Positions 34,321 through 43,632 of a stretch of DNA of 64,000 nt are shown here, piece after piece (positions within the stretch are counted from its first letter, which is position 1; the number at the start of each line of letters is the position of its first letter). Made by a program: the position numbers and the translations under genes. The notes beneath the pieces are model-generated. The model was not told the DNA's origin. It searched no databases and saw only the letters and a program-made list of their open reading frames with translations. The DNA is from Kistimonas asteriae (GTDB lineage: Bacteria > Pseudomonadota > Gammaproteobacteria > Pseudomonadales > Endozoicomonadaceae): the NCBI RefSeq assembly GCF_018263925.1, contig NZ_JAEVHF010000011.1, positions 1-64,000 on the forward strand, in the 5' to 3' direction.

Positions 34321-36924
34321 ATGATGGAAGAGCATTATCACCCGCACAAGATCGAGGAAGCTGTCCAGTCCTACTGGGATGAAAACCAAAGCTTCTCCGT
34401 GACCGAAGACCCGAGCAAGGAAAAGTATTACTGTCTTTCCATGTTCCCCTACCCGAGCGGCCGCCTGCACATGGGGCATGTCCGCAACTATACCATTGGT
34501 GACGTTGTTTCCCGCTACCAGCGGATGCAGGGCAAGAACGTCCTGCAACCCATGGGCTGGGATGCGTTCGGCCTGCCTGCGGAAAATGCCGCTATCAAGA
34601 ACAAAACAGCGCCGGCCCCCTGGACCTACTCCAATATTGAGTACATGAAAGGTCAGCTCAACCGTCTGGGCTTCGGCTATGACTGGAGCCGGGAACTGGC
34701 CACCTGCCGCCCGGAATACTACAAGTGGGAACAGTGGTTCTTCACCAAGCTCTATGAAAAAGGCCTGGTTTACAAGAAGATGGGAACCGTCAACTGGTGC
34801 CCTAACGACCAGACCGTACTGGCCAACGAACAGGTGGAAGATGGCCGCTGCTGGCGCTGTGACACCATCGTTGAGCGCAAGGAACTGCCCCAGTGGTTCG
34901 TCAAGATTACCGCCTATGCCGATGAACTGCTGAGCGATCTGGACAAGCTGGAGGACTGGCCAGAACAGGTCAAGGCCATGCAGCGTAACTGGATCGGTCG
35001 CAGTGAAGGTGTGGAAATGACCTTCCGCCTGGCCAACCTGATTGCCGGCGCTGCCGACAGCTTCACTATTTACACCACCCGTCCCGATACCCTGATGGGC
35101 GTCACCTACATCGGCCTGGCGGCTGAACATCCGATCGCCAAAGCTGCCGCAGAAAACAACCCTGAACTGGCGGAGTTTATCGCCGAGTGCAAGCGCAACG
35201 CCGTCTCTGAGGCCGACATGGCGACCATGGAGAAGAAGGGTGTGGATACCGGTCTGCGTGCCGTTCATCCCATCACCGGCCGCGAAGTCCCCGTTTGGGT
35301 CGCCAACTTTGTTTTGATGGATTATGGCTCAGGCGCCGTTATGGCTGTTCCGGCCCATGACCAGCGGGACTGGGAATTTGCCACTAAATATGGCCTGAAC
35401 ATTGAACAGGTCATCCAGCCTGCTGATGCATCAACCGACGTCGATATCAAAATAGCGGCCTACACCGAAAAAGGCATCCTGGTGCATTCCGCTCAGTTTG
35501 ACGGCCTGACGTCTGAAGCGGCCTTCGACGCCATTGCCCAGCACCTGATTGATGCCAGCCTGGGCGAAAAACAGGTCAACTACCGTCTGCGCGACTGGGG
35601 CGTCAGCCGTCAGCGTTACTGGGGCGCGCCGATCCCCATGCGTTACCTGGAAGACGGTACCGAAGTGCCGGTTCCACTGGAAGAACTGCCGGTACGCCTG
35701 CCAGAAGATGTGGAAATGGACGGCGTCCAGTCCCCCATCAAGGCTGATCCGGAATGGGCCAAAACCAGCCATAACGGCCAGCCAGCCACCCGGGAAACGG
35801 ATACCTTCGATACCTTCATGGAATCCAGCTGGTACTACGCCCGTTACTGCTGTCCGAACAACGATGAAGCCATGCTGGATCCGACTGCCGCCAACTACTG
35901 GCTGCCTGTGGACCAATACATCGGCGGTATTGAGCATGCCGTCATGCACCTGCTCTACTCCCGCTTCTACCACAAGCTGCTGCGCGACGCTGGCCTGGTC
36001 GACAGTGACGAGCCATTCAAGCGCCTGCTCTGCCAAGGCATGGTACTGGCAGACACCTTTTACACGCTGGATGAAAAAGGCACCAAGCACTGGGTTTCCC
36101 CCGCCGATGTTATCAGCGATCGGGACGACAAGGGACGCCTGCTCAGCGCCAAACACAAGGACACCGGCGAAACCGTTGAACACGCTGGCATGGGCAAGAT
36201 GTCCAAGTCCAAGAACAACGGCATTGACCCACAGCAGCTGATTGACCAGTACGGCGCCGACACCGTGCGTCTCTACACCATGTTTGCCTCTCCGCCTGAG
36301 CAGTCACTGGAGTGGTCAGAGTCCGGTGTAGAAGGTGCACACCGCTTCCTGCGTCGTCTGTGGAAAATGGTCGCTGACCACCTGTCCGGCAATGATGCCC
36401 CGACTCTGGACAAGAATGCCCTGACCGCAGAGCAGAAAGACCTGCGCCGCAAGACGCACGAGACCATCAAGAAAGTCAGTGATGACTGCGACCGTCGTCT
36501 GACCTTCAATACCGCTATTGCCGCGGTAATGGAGCTGACCAACACAATCAGTCGTTTCAGCGATACCTCTGACCAGGGTCGTGCAGTGGTACGGGAAGCA
36601 CTGGAAGCGGCCACCCTGCTACTGGCGCCGATCGTTCCCCACATCGCGCACAGCATCTGGCAGGCACTGGGTCATGCAGAGCCTGTGGTAGCCGCCAACT
36701 GGCCGGTGCTTGACGAAAGCGCCCTGACCCGTGACAGCATCACACTGGTGGTTCAGGTCAACGGTAAGGTACGTGCCAAGCTGGAAACCGCAGCCGATGC
36801 GGACAAAGCTTCGCTGGAGAAATTGGCGCTGGAACAGCCCAATGTGCAGAAATTCACTGAAGGCAAAACGGTACGCAAGGTGATTGTCGTACCCGGTAAG
36901 CTGGTGAATATCGTCGTCGGCTAA
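34321..36924 (+). CDS. leuS: Leucyl-tRNA synthetase
   Basis: Class I synthetase of 867 residues charging tRNA-Leu. HIGH motif HMGH in [15 protein letters not shown], a zinc-binding region ([17 protein letters not shown]), CP1 editing domain with [19 protein letters not shown] motif [13 protein letters not shown], and a C-terminal anticodon-binding domain. Two ATG codons are adjacent (34321 and 34324); the second aligns better with E. coli LeuS. Followed by a 1.1-kb gap containing an orphan gene before lptE. Confidence 0.97.
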   Translation: MMEEHYHPHKIEEAVQSYWDENQSFSVTEDPSKEKYYCLSMFPYPSGRLHMGHVRNYTIGDVVSRYQRMQGKNVLQPMGWDAFGLPAENAAIKNKTAPAPWTYSNIEYMKGQLNRLGFGYDWSRELATCRPEYYKWEQWFFTKLYEKGLVYKKMGTVNWCPNDQTVLANEQVEDGRCWRCDTIVERKELPQWFVKITAYADELLSDLDKLEDWPEQVKAMQRNWIGRSEGVEMTFRLANLIAGAADSFTIYTTRPDTLMGVTYIGLAAEHPIAKAAAENNPELAEFIAECKRNAVSEADMATMEKKGVDTGLRAVHPITGREVPVWVANFVLMDYGSGAVMAVPAHDQRDWEFATKYGLNIEQVIQPADASTDVDIKIAAYTEKGILVHSAQFDGLTSEAAFDAIAQHLIDASLGEKQVNYRLRDWGVSRQRYWGAPIPMRYLEDGTEVPVPLEELPVRLPEDVEMDGVQSPIKADPEWAKTSHNGQPATRETDTFDTFMESSWYYARYCCPNNDEAMLDPTAANYWLPVDQYIGGIEHAVMHLLYSRFYHKLLRDAGLVDSDEPFKRLLCQGMVLADTFYTLDEKGTKHWVSPADVISDRDDKGRLLSAKHKDTGETVEHAGMGKMSKSKNNGIDPQQLIDQYGADTVRLYTMFASPPEQSLEWSESGVEGAHRFLRRLWKMVADHLSGNDAPTLDKNALTAEQKDLRRKTHETIKKVSDDCDRRLTFNTAIAAVMELTNTISRFSDTSDQGRAVVREALEAATLLLAPIVPHIAHSIWQALGHAEPVVAANWPVLDESALTRDSITLVVQVNGKVRAKLETAADADKASLEKLALEQPNVQKFTEGKTVRKVIVVPGKLVNIVVG

Positions 36925-37295
36925 AACAGACTAAGCATCTGTGACTGGTCTGCATCATTGAGAACAGTCACAGATCTTCACATACCATATTTGATCGGTA
37001 GCTGATTCAATTCAGTACTCAAATACATAACAAGCAAGACTTACGATACAAAACGAAGCACCGAACTATTTCCGAAGAAATAGAGCTTACGACTCATACT
37101 CACACCGAATTAAACCACACACAAATAAAGCTGTGCTTTTATAAAAATAAAATGCACCCTGGAAGCGCTTAGTTTTTCATTCCACATTATTCATCGAACG
37201 ACTGTATTATTATAAATAACATACTCAAATCAAAAAAATGTAAACTACCTATTCCACTAAACCAGCTCCTATTCGAAACCCGACATACCTTAATT
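36925..37295. other. 371-bp AT-rich intergenic region
   Basis: Downstream of leuS. It holds a candidate leuS terminator at its left end. The rest is AT-rich with no recognisable gene or repeat. Confidence 0.5.
36937..36975 (+). terminator. Candidate leuS terminator
   Basis: 11-bp arms, ATCTGTGACTG (36937-36947) and CAGTCACAGAT (36965-36975), with a 17-base loop, 13 bp after the stop. No strong T-run follows. Confidence 0.45.
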
Positions 37296-37763
37296 TCAAG
37301 CTTGGTATACCTTAAAGCCTGGATCATCCAACTGACTTTGGATACCAGCTTGTTGGTACAGTGCTCTCCAGTCATCTTCAGAACGGGTAGTTTTCTGCTC
37401 AGTTCTACATGCCAAGATTCTTTCCAAGCCTCTGCTAGAAAGGAATGGTACCTTAACACCAACCATTTTCGCATTGCTAACCTTTGAATGAATTCCCTCA
37501 TCATGTTTGACATGATAGTAAAGCTGACTGATAAAACGTTTACGTAACAAGCAGCAAGACGGCAAATAACTCATAAGTTTATCCCACCAGCTATTAGCAA
37601 CATGTACTATTACAACATCTCGTCCATCCAACGTACCACGACGAATACGATAACGTTCTCCACTCGCCTGGCATAGTGCCAACTCATCCATATTATGCTC
37701 TGTCAATTTGACTTCTGTCTGAATATCAAATCGACTAGCAACATCAATAGAAAAACACTTCAT
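37296..37763 (-). CDS. Orphan hypothetical protein
   Basis: Unrecognised protein of 155 residues. ATG 37763 is preferred because GGAGG lies 8 bases upstream; an ATG two codons earlier is too close to it, and the frame extends to 37811. Visible features are a central stretch DGRDVVIVHVANSWWDKLMSY, then LPSCCLLRKRF, and a charged C-terminus. No signal peptide or membrane helix. AT-rich, inserted between leuS and lptE, which are usually adjacent. No function proposed. Confidence 0.55.
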   Translation of the reverse strand: MKCFSIDVASRFDIQTEVKLTEHNMDELALCQASGERYRIRRGTLDGRDVVIVHVANSWWDKLMSYLPSCCLLRKRFISQLYYHVKHDEGIHSKVSNAKMVGVKVPFLSSRGLERILACRTEQKTTRSEDDWRALYQQAGIQSQLDDPGFKVYQA

Positions 37764-38056
37764 TTTCATATCCTCCACACCAAACAATGGTACAGACCAA
37801 TAAATAAACATTAATAAAAATCAATTAATAAAGAATAATCATCAGCGGATAGATTTATCTTTTTATTACAACTAATAACTTAGATACCATAACAAGAGCA
37901 GGGTTCCTGGATTGGTTATTTTTCAACCTCATACTATGGTCTAACTATCTCGCGTCTTTATGCTGAACGCACTCCTGTTTTTTCCATTCAGCGCTGTATA
38001 ATGTCAGCCTTCAAGACCATCAATCAGCGCCCATTTACCGGAGTCACTGACAGCCA

Positions 38057-38602
38057 ATGAGTACTCAGCGCAACTATTTTCTCTATCCCTTCGTGGTTCT
38101 GACCCTGCTACTGGCCGGTTGCGGCTTCCAGCTGCGCGGCCAGATGGATATCGCCCCGGAGCTCAAGACACTGGCGCTTACCAATACTGATCGGGTCTTC
38201 AATCAGGACCTGATCATGGTGCTGGAAACCAATGGCATCACTATCAGCGATGCGGCCGATTATCGCCTGCGTATTCTCTCCCTTGAGCGTGAAAACAAAG
38301 AGATCACGCTGTCTGGCGGTGGTATCGTTTCAGATTATGAGCTGACCGGCACCCTGACCTGGGGTCTCGAAACCGCCAGCGGCCTGGCCCTGTTCCCGGC
38401 GAAGGAAGTGCGTATGAGCCGTACCTACCAGTACAGCTATAACCACGCCACTGCCTCTCGCAGTGAAGAGGATCTGATTTGGAACGAATTGACCCAGGAT
38501 CTTGCCATCAACCTGATGCGCCAGGTCTCCGCGATCTCCAGCGAACAGCTGGCGACACTGACTGCGGACGCCCGGGCAGCCGCTGAAGCGGTGCAGCAAT
38601 AA
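38057..38602 (+). CDS. lptE: LPS-assembly lipoprotein LptE
   Basis: Outer-membrane lipoprotein (181 residues) that plugs the LptD barrel and delivers LPS to the cell surface. The signal peptide ends in lipobox LLAGC, followed by GFQLRGQ as in other LptE proteins. Next to holA (4-bp gap), the conserved partner in this block. E. coli order leuS-lptE-holA is kept, but with an orphan gene after leuS. Confidence 0.94.
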   Translation: MSTQRNYFLYPFVVLTLLLAGCGFQLRGQMDIAPELKTLALTNTDRVFNQDLIMVLETNGITISDAADYRLRILSLERENKEITLSGGGIVSDYELTGTLTWGLETASGLALFPAKEVRMSRTYQYSYNHATASRSEEDLIWNELTQDLAINLMRQVSAISSEQLATLTADARAAAEAVQQ

Positions 38603-38606
38603 GCCT

Positions 38607-39653
38607 ATGAAACTCGGCAAACCCGAGCAGCTGGAGAACCAGCTCAAGTCCGGCCTGGCGCCCTTCTACATCCTCAGCGGTGATGAGCCGCTGCAAATTG
38701 AAGAAGGTTGGGACCTGATTCGCGCTAAAGCCCGTGAGTCCGGCTTCACTGAGCGAACGGTCTACCATGTGGATAACGGATTTGACTGGGGCGAGGTCGT
38801 GGAAGCGGCCAACAGCCTTTCGTTGTTTGCCGAAAAGCGCATGATTGAACTCCGTGTTCGGGAAGGCCGCTTTGGTGATGGCAAAAAGGTTCTGCAGGCC
38901 TGTGCCGAAAAACCGCCTGAAGATACCATTTTCCTGATCATCACCTCCCGCATCGACAGCAAGGCCAGTAAAGCCAAATGGTTCACGGCCATTGAACAGG
39001 CTGGTATCTGGGTTCCAGTCTGGCCGGTTGAACATCATCAATTGCCCGGCTGGATTACCCGACGCTGTCAACGCGCCGGGCTGAAAGCCGAACCTGAGGC
39101 TGTGACCCTGCTGACAGAACGCGTGGAAGGCAACCTGCTGGCCGCAGCCCAGGAGATCGAAAAGCTCCGACTACTGGCAGCGGATGGCACTGTCACCGTC
39201 GACACAATTCGTGAAGTCGTTTCTGACAGCGCACGCTATGATGTGTTTGGCTTGGTGGATGCCGCCATGTCCGGCGACACCCGACACGCGGTTCGCATCT
39301 TTAACGGTCTGTTGTCGGAAGGTACCGAACCGCCCATCCTGCTTTGGGCGTTGGCCCGGGAGCTGCGACTACTCAGCCATCTGTCCCGTAAGGTGAGCCA
39401 GGGTGTTGGATTGGAAGTGGCGATGGACCAGATTGCCCGCTCACACAAGGCCGTTCCCTTCATGCTGAAAAAGCGCAAGGCGCTTTATCAGGGCTGTATC
39501 CGCAAGCACAGCGAACGGAAACTGCGCGCCATGCTGGAACAGGCATCCACTATTGATGAAGCCCTGAAAACTGGCAGTAAGACCTGCAATCCAAAAGATG
39601 AACTGCTTGATCTGGTTTTATCACTATCAGGATTGGATATTCTGACAGCCTGA
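38607..39653 (+). CDS. holA: DNA polymerase III subunit delta
   Basis: Clamp-loader delta subunit (348 residues), which opens the beta sliding clamp. N-terminal landmarks are FYILSGDEPLQIEEGWDLIR and FAEKRMIELR; the C-terminal domain has ILLWALARELRLL and the family-typical tail. Starts 4 bp after lptE, so the two are co-transcribed. nadD, often next, is not here. Confidence 0.95.
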   Translation: MKLGKPEQLENQLKSGLAPFYILSGDEPLQIEEGWDLIRAKARESGFTERTVYHVDNGFDWGEVVEAANSLSLFAEKRMIELRVREGRFGDGKKVLQACAEKPPEDTIFLIITSRIDSKASKAKWFTAIEQAGIWVPVWPVEHHQLPGWITRRCQRAGLKAEPEAVTLLTERVEGNLLAAAQEIEKLRLLAADGTVTVDTIREVVSDSARYDVFGLVDAAMSGDTRHAVRIFNGLLSEGTEPPILLWALARELRLLSHLSRKVSQGVGLEVAMDQIARSHKAVPFMLKKRKALYQGCIRKHSERKLRAMLEQASTIDEALKTGSKTCNPKDELLDLVLSLSGLDILTA

Positions 39654-39706
39654 CGTAAAGTGCGGCAAACAACCCAACCTGATATCTACACACTGAAGGG
39701 CTCCCC

Positions 39707-40324
39707 ATGCCGCTGTCATCCTGGCTGTCTGTTGTCGCCATCTGTATGCTGGGCGCCATGTCCCCTGGCCCCAGTCTCGCGGTTGTTATTCGGAATACGA
39801 TGTCCTCATCCCGCCGCATGGGCATGATCTCCGGGATTGCCCATTGTTTGGGGGTGGGTGTCTACGCTTTACTGGCTACGGCCGGGTTGGGTGTGCTGAT
39901 TACCGGTAATCCGCTCCTGTTCAAAGCATTGACCTGGGGGGGCGCCGCTTACCTTGCCTGGCTGGGTATCAAGGCGCTCAGGGCATCCGGCACACCGGCA
40001 TTGGCTGCCGGAAATGTCGCCGAAGAGCACGTATCCACCATCAAGGCTGCTCGTGACGGCTTCCTGATCTCCTTCCTGAACCCAAAAATTGCAGTCTTCT
40101 TCTTGGCGCTCTTCAGTCAGTTTGTCACTCCGGACATGGGTTGGCAGGCAAAAACGATCATGGCATTTACCGCGACAGCCATTGATGGCCTCTGGTACTG
40201 TTTCATCGCCGCAGTCGTCGGACACGGCGCCATTCTTCCGTTCCTGCGCCGTTATACGCTGTGGATAACCCGGGCAACGGGCGTACTCCTGCTGGCCGTC
40301 GCATTGCGGGTGGCATTTCTGTAA
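39707..40324 (+). CDS. LysE/RhtB-family amino-acid exporter
   Basis: Inner-membrane exporter of 205 residues with about six membrane helices. The family signature is GAMSPGPSLAVVIRN at the N-terminus, with FLISFLNPKIAVFFLALF in the middle. Relatives export threonine, homoserine or lysine. It starts 53 bp after holA and may be read through from it. Confidence 0.9.
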   Translation: MPLSSWLSVVAICMLGAMSPGPSLAVVIRNTMSSSRRMGMISGIAHCLGVGVYALLATAGLGVLITGNPLLFKALTWGGAAYLAWLGIKALRASGTPALAAGNVAEEHVSTIKAARDGFLISFLNPKIAVFFLALFSQFVTPDMGWQAKTIMAFTATAIDGLWYCFIAAVVGHGAILPFLRRYTLWITRATGVLLLAVALRVAFL

Positions 40325-40567
40325 AACTGAACCAGACTTGCTGTCTCATTCCATGCGTCACGGCAAATGGTTATGCGGCAGTTTTTCCGATTCAGAGCGA
40401 TTCTCATGGGGTGCAGTCGCGCCTTTCTGGCAGGTGCATCCAGCTACTATCAGGCATTTTATTCAGAGCTATTGCCTGAACCTGAGTCACAAGCACGAAG
40501 ACAGGATTCACCGGCACCGGATCAGGAGAAACGGCCACACCACTCCCCCAGAGAAACGTGATGCCCC

Positions 40568-40939
40568 TCAGGATTCCCGGGCCAGCAGGTCAGTGACAAT
40601 GGTCAGATCATTGATATGGTCATTGTCAGAATGCTCAAAACGCAATTTGACCCCCTTCCGGAGCCAGGTAGGCACATTGTAATAATCTTCCGATGACGCA
40701 GGCCGGGTTCGTTGTGAGCTTTTCCGTTGTTCTACCGATTCTCCGAAAATGTCGTGGTGGACACCTTCTATGACGGTCATCTGTTCTGCTTCTGTGACGA
40801 TGCCCAGATAGCGTCCAGCTGCAAGGAATCCCTGGATATATTGTTCCTGCCGCTCAGACACCTTATTAATGGTATGAATAATGGTGTAATACTCACGCAG
40901 CAACTCTTCGAGTTTTTGCCAGTAGTGATTCTGATTCAT
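40568..40939 (-). CDS. Hypothetical cytoplasmic protein
   Basis: Unrecognised protein of 123 residues. ATG 40939 was chosen for an AGGAG about 11 bases upstream; the frame extends to 40975. Helical N-terminal half (YWQKLEELLREYYTIIHTI), a hinge rich in Ser/Arg, and a C-terminal DLTIVTDLLARES. No signal peptide or membrane segment. Upstream of the divergently oriented threonine aldolase. Function unknown. Confidence 0.55.
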   Translation of the reverse strand: MNQNHYWQKLEELLREYYTIIHTINKVSERQEQYIQGFLAAGRYLGIVTEAEQMTVIEGVHHDIFGESVEQRKSSQRTRPASSEDYYNVPTWLRKGVKLRFEHSDNDHINDLTIVTDLLARES

Positions 40940-41131
40940 AACAACAACGCTCCTGCAGCAGTGAAACAGGTCCACTGAAACCTTCCGGCAACAGGTTCAG
41001 GCACCATGGTCTATGGGGGTATCATAATAGTATCCGGTCTCTGACTGAAACTGGATACGGAATTATTGCCAGGGCGTTCTCACTATAGCCCGACGACTCA
41101 TCCCAATGTCTCACTCAGGCGTTTTGACTCC

Positions 41132-42166
41132 ATGATCGATTTACGCAGCGATACCGTGACCCGTCCGACACAACCCATGCTGGCCGCAATGATGAATGCG
41201 GAAGTGGGTGACGATGTGTTCAATGAAGACCCAACCATCCAATCACTGGAACACTACGCTGCCAATCTGTTTGGCATGGAGGCTGCACTCTTTTGCCCCT
41301 CTGGTACCATGACCAACCAGATTGCCATTCGCCTGCATACCCGCCCGGGCGGGGAAGTCATCTGTGATCAGTATGCGCATATCTACAACTATGAAGGCGG
41401 CGGTATAGCGGTTAACGCTCTCTGTTCCGTCAGCCTGCAGCAGGGGGAGCGGGGTCTGTTTACAGCGGCCGATGTCGCAGCCAGCATTCGTCGGGATGAC
41501 GTTCATCACCCGGTCACCAGCCTGGTAGCTGTGGAAAACACCATGAACCGCGGCGGCGGCGCCTGTTATGACTTTGCTGAACTCCGCGCAATCCGTGAAG
41601 TATGTGATCAGCACAAAATTCCGTTCCACCTGGACGGTGCCCGCCTTTTTAACGCACTTGTCGCGAAAAACGAACAGCCAAAAGATTATGGTCGTTTATT
41701 CGACACGATCTCCATTTGCCTGTCCAAAGGCCTGGGGGCACCCGTCGGCTCTCTCCTGCTGGGTAAGCAGGAACACATTAAAGCGGCCCGCAGGATACGA
41801 AAGGTGATGGGAGGCGGTATGCGCCAGGGTGGATTCCTGGCGGCAGCCGGCCTGTATGCGCTTGAGAAAAGCATCGAACGGCTGGCCGATGATCATCGTC
41901 GTGCCCGTCTGATGGCTGATGCACTGTCCGACATGCCCTGTATCAAAGCGATCATTCCGCCGGAAACCAATATCGTTATCGCCACACTTCAAAAGCCGTT
42001 TACTCCGGATCAGGCACTTAGGGTCTTTAAGGCATTCGATATTGCGGCTGTGCCCTTCGGAGCTCAGGAAATTCGTTTTGTCACGCATCTGGATTTTGAT
42101 GACAACCAGCTGGAAACATTCATTCAGAAACTTTCGGAGATCAATCACGCGATTGAGCAAGCCTGA
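41132..42166 (+). CDS. ltaE: Low-specificity L-threonine aldolase
   Basis: PLP-dependent enzyme of 344 residues cleaving L-threonine or L-allo-threonine to glycine and acetaldehyde. It begins at the family-typical MIDLRSDTVTRPT; the frame extends to 41066 without support. The PLP Lys is in SICLSKGLGAPVGSLL, with FHLDGARLFNA and GDDVFNEDPT as further landmarks. Confidence 0.93.
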   Translation: MIDLRSDTVTRPTQPMLAAMMNAEVGDDVFNEDPTIQSLEHYAANLFGMEAALFCPSGTMTNQIAIRLHTRPGGEVICDQYAHIYNYEGGGIAVNALCSVSLQQGERGLFTAADVAASIRRDDVHHPVTSLVAVENTMNRGGGACYDFAELRAIREVCDQHKIPFHLDGARLFNALVAKNEQPKDYGRLFDTISICLSKGLGAPVGSLLLGKQEHIKAARRIRKVMGGGMRQGGFLAAAGLYALEKSIERLADDHRRARLMADALSDMPCIKAIIPPETNIVIATLQKPFTPDQALRVFKAFDIAAVPFGAQEIRFVTHLDFDDNQLETFIQKLSEINHAIEQA

Positions 42167-42234
42167 GAAGCCGGCGGCCATAACAAGCTATGGCCGTCAT
42201 ATTTTCCAATCAATATCCGCATTGTCTCTATCGC

Positions 42235-42675
42235 TCAGACACCAATATCCTCGTTCCATAATTCAGGAAACAGGCTAATAAAATTCTCCATCAATTCAAC
42301 ACACTCCGGATGGTTGACGACCGTCACCTCGACACCACGGCTTTTTAACAGTTCTTCCTCGCCCATGAAGGTTTTGTTTTCCCCCACAACAACCCGGGGA
42401 ATCTCATACAACAACATGGCGCCACTGCACATGGAACAGGGGGATAGTGTCGTATACATCGTGCACTCACGATAGACCGCCGCTGGCAAACGCCCCGCAT
42501 CTTCAAGCGCCGCCATTTCCCCGTGAAGACAGGGACTGCCTTTTTGAATCCGCTGGTTATGACCTCGACCGATGATCTTATTGTCGTGAACCAAAACCGC
42601 ACCGATTGGAATGCCACCTTCTACGCGACCAGCTTTAGCCTCGGCAATGGCGGCTTGTATGAACGGGTCAGTCAT
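42235..42675 (-). CDS. Cytosine/nucleoside deaminase, resembling fungal cytosine deaminase
   Basis: Zinc deaminase of 146 residues. Zinc ligands and the catalytic Glu are in HGEMAALE and PCSMCSGAM. The segments TTLSPCSMCSG and VVGENKTF, and the terminal WNEDIGV, resemble yeast Fcy1 (TTLSPCDMC, VVGEN, WFEDIGE) more than bacterial CodA, which is an unrelated fold. The likely reaction is cytosine to uracil; guanine deaminase is an alternative. ATG 42675 was chosen for AAGGAAA 7 bases upstream; the frame extends to 42693. Confidence 0.85.
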   Translation of the reverse strand: MTDPFIQAAIAEAKAGRVEGGIPIGAVLVHDNKIIGRGHNQRIQKGSPCLHGEMAALEDAGRLPAAVYRECTMYTTLSPCSMCSGAMLLYEIPRVVVGENKTFMGEEELLKSRGVEVTVVNHPECVELMENFISLFPELWNEDIGV

Positions 42676-42916
42676 TGCTGTTTTCCTTTTCATACCGTGA
42701 CGTTATCCCTGTTAACCATAGCGCTACCCACCGATGGTTCAAAGCGGAGTTCACCGTGCCGATCCTGAGGAGTGGTCTACACTGTGCTGCAGGCAATCTG
42801 TCGTCAGCCTGCGTGTTGTTGATGCAAGGCACACATTCACTGCTGACCTGTTGTCCCTTAACTTCCCAGCCAGCCACAAAGCGTGGCCGTTGTTTAATGC
42901 ATTTGAGGTAAACGGC

Positions 42917-43576
42917 ATGTTCAGGAAAGTTCTTATTCCTGTCGTTGCAGCAGGCTCTCTGCTCGCATCTGCATCTCAGGTTTACGCGCTTCAGGAAGGT
43001 GATTTCGCCATCAAGGCCGGTGCGTCCTACATCAAGCCGGATGACTTGAAAATCAAGATGAAAACGGGGAATCACGAACACTACAAAGCAACAACGGATG
43101 AAGAATGGACTATGGACATCAGTGCCCTAATGATGATGACAGATGATTTAGGCATTGAAGTGGGTACATTCTGGCCTGCAAAATTCACCAGCAAAGTAAA
43201 ACATGAATCGTATAAAGTTGAATATGAAATGATGCCAATAATGGCAACCGCGCAGTTTTATCTTATGGATCGAAATGAACCCGTAAGACCCTACGCAGGC
43301 TTGGGAGTAGCGTTTACGCGCTTCTCCAGTGAAAAAGTTAAAGGGACGACGGGCAGTAACAAATTATCCGTTGATGATAACTGGGGCTGGACTTTCCAGG
43401 TTGGTGCCGTATTTGATATCGATGATCAAATATTCGTTGATGCTTCCGCTAGATACATTGCCATGGAGCTTGAAGGTAAAGCGTCAGGTCTCCCCAATAC
43501 TGGAGGTACAGGGAAATTCAAGAAATCTGACCTTGATCCATGGGTCTTCTCTGTAAACGGTGGTATTCGATTCTGA
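42917..43576 (+). CDS. OmpW-family outer-membrane protein
   Basis: Eight-stranded beta-barrel outer-membrane porin of 219 residues. ATG 42917 (GAGG 8 bases upstream) starts a signal peptide ending VYA. The mature start EGDFAIKAGASYIKPDD, the central RPYAGLGVAFTRF, and the terminal Phe after VNGGIR fit the OmpW barrel. OmpW proteins form narrow hydrophobic channels for small solutes. Monocistronic. Confidence 0.93.
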   Translation: MFRKVLIPVVAAGSLLASASQVYALQEGDFAIKAGASYIKPDDLKIKMKTGNHEHYKATTDEEWTMDISALMMMTDDLGIEVGTFWPAKFTSKVKHESYKVEYEMMPIMATAQFYLMDRNEPVRPYAGLGVAFTRFSSEKVKGTTGSNKLSVDDNWGWTFQVGAVFDIDDQIFVDASARYIAMELEGKASGLPNTGGTGKFKKSDLDPWVFSVNGGIRF

Positions 43577-43591
43577 ACACTACGCGCTTTT

Positions 43592-43629
43592 ATTTGCCAG
43601 CAGTCTTACCAAGAAGACTGCTGGCAAAT
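43592..43629. terminator. Hairpin between convergent ompW-like and ilvD genes
   Basis: Perfect 16-bp arms (43592-43607 and 43614-43629), 6-base loop. No long T-run on either side except TTTT just before it, which would serve the minus-strand transcript only as A-rich sequence. Termination is plausible from position. Confidence 0.6.
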
Positions 43630-43632
43630 GAC

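Noticed and set aside
34276..35268. 330-codon minus-strand frame opposite leuS
   Set aside because: Lies antisense to the well-supported leuS, has no family features, and reflects codon bias of the real gene.
40338..40682. 114-codon plus-strand frame after the LysE gene
   Set aside because: Overlaps the 3' end of the better-supported minus-strand gene at 40568; composition rich in Arg/His/Ser typical of a shadow.
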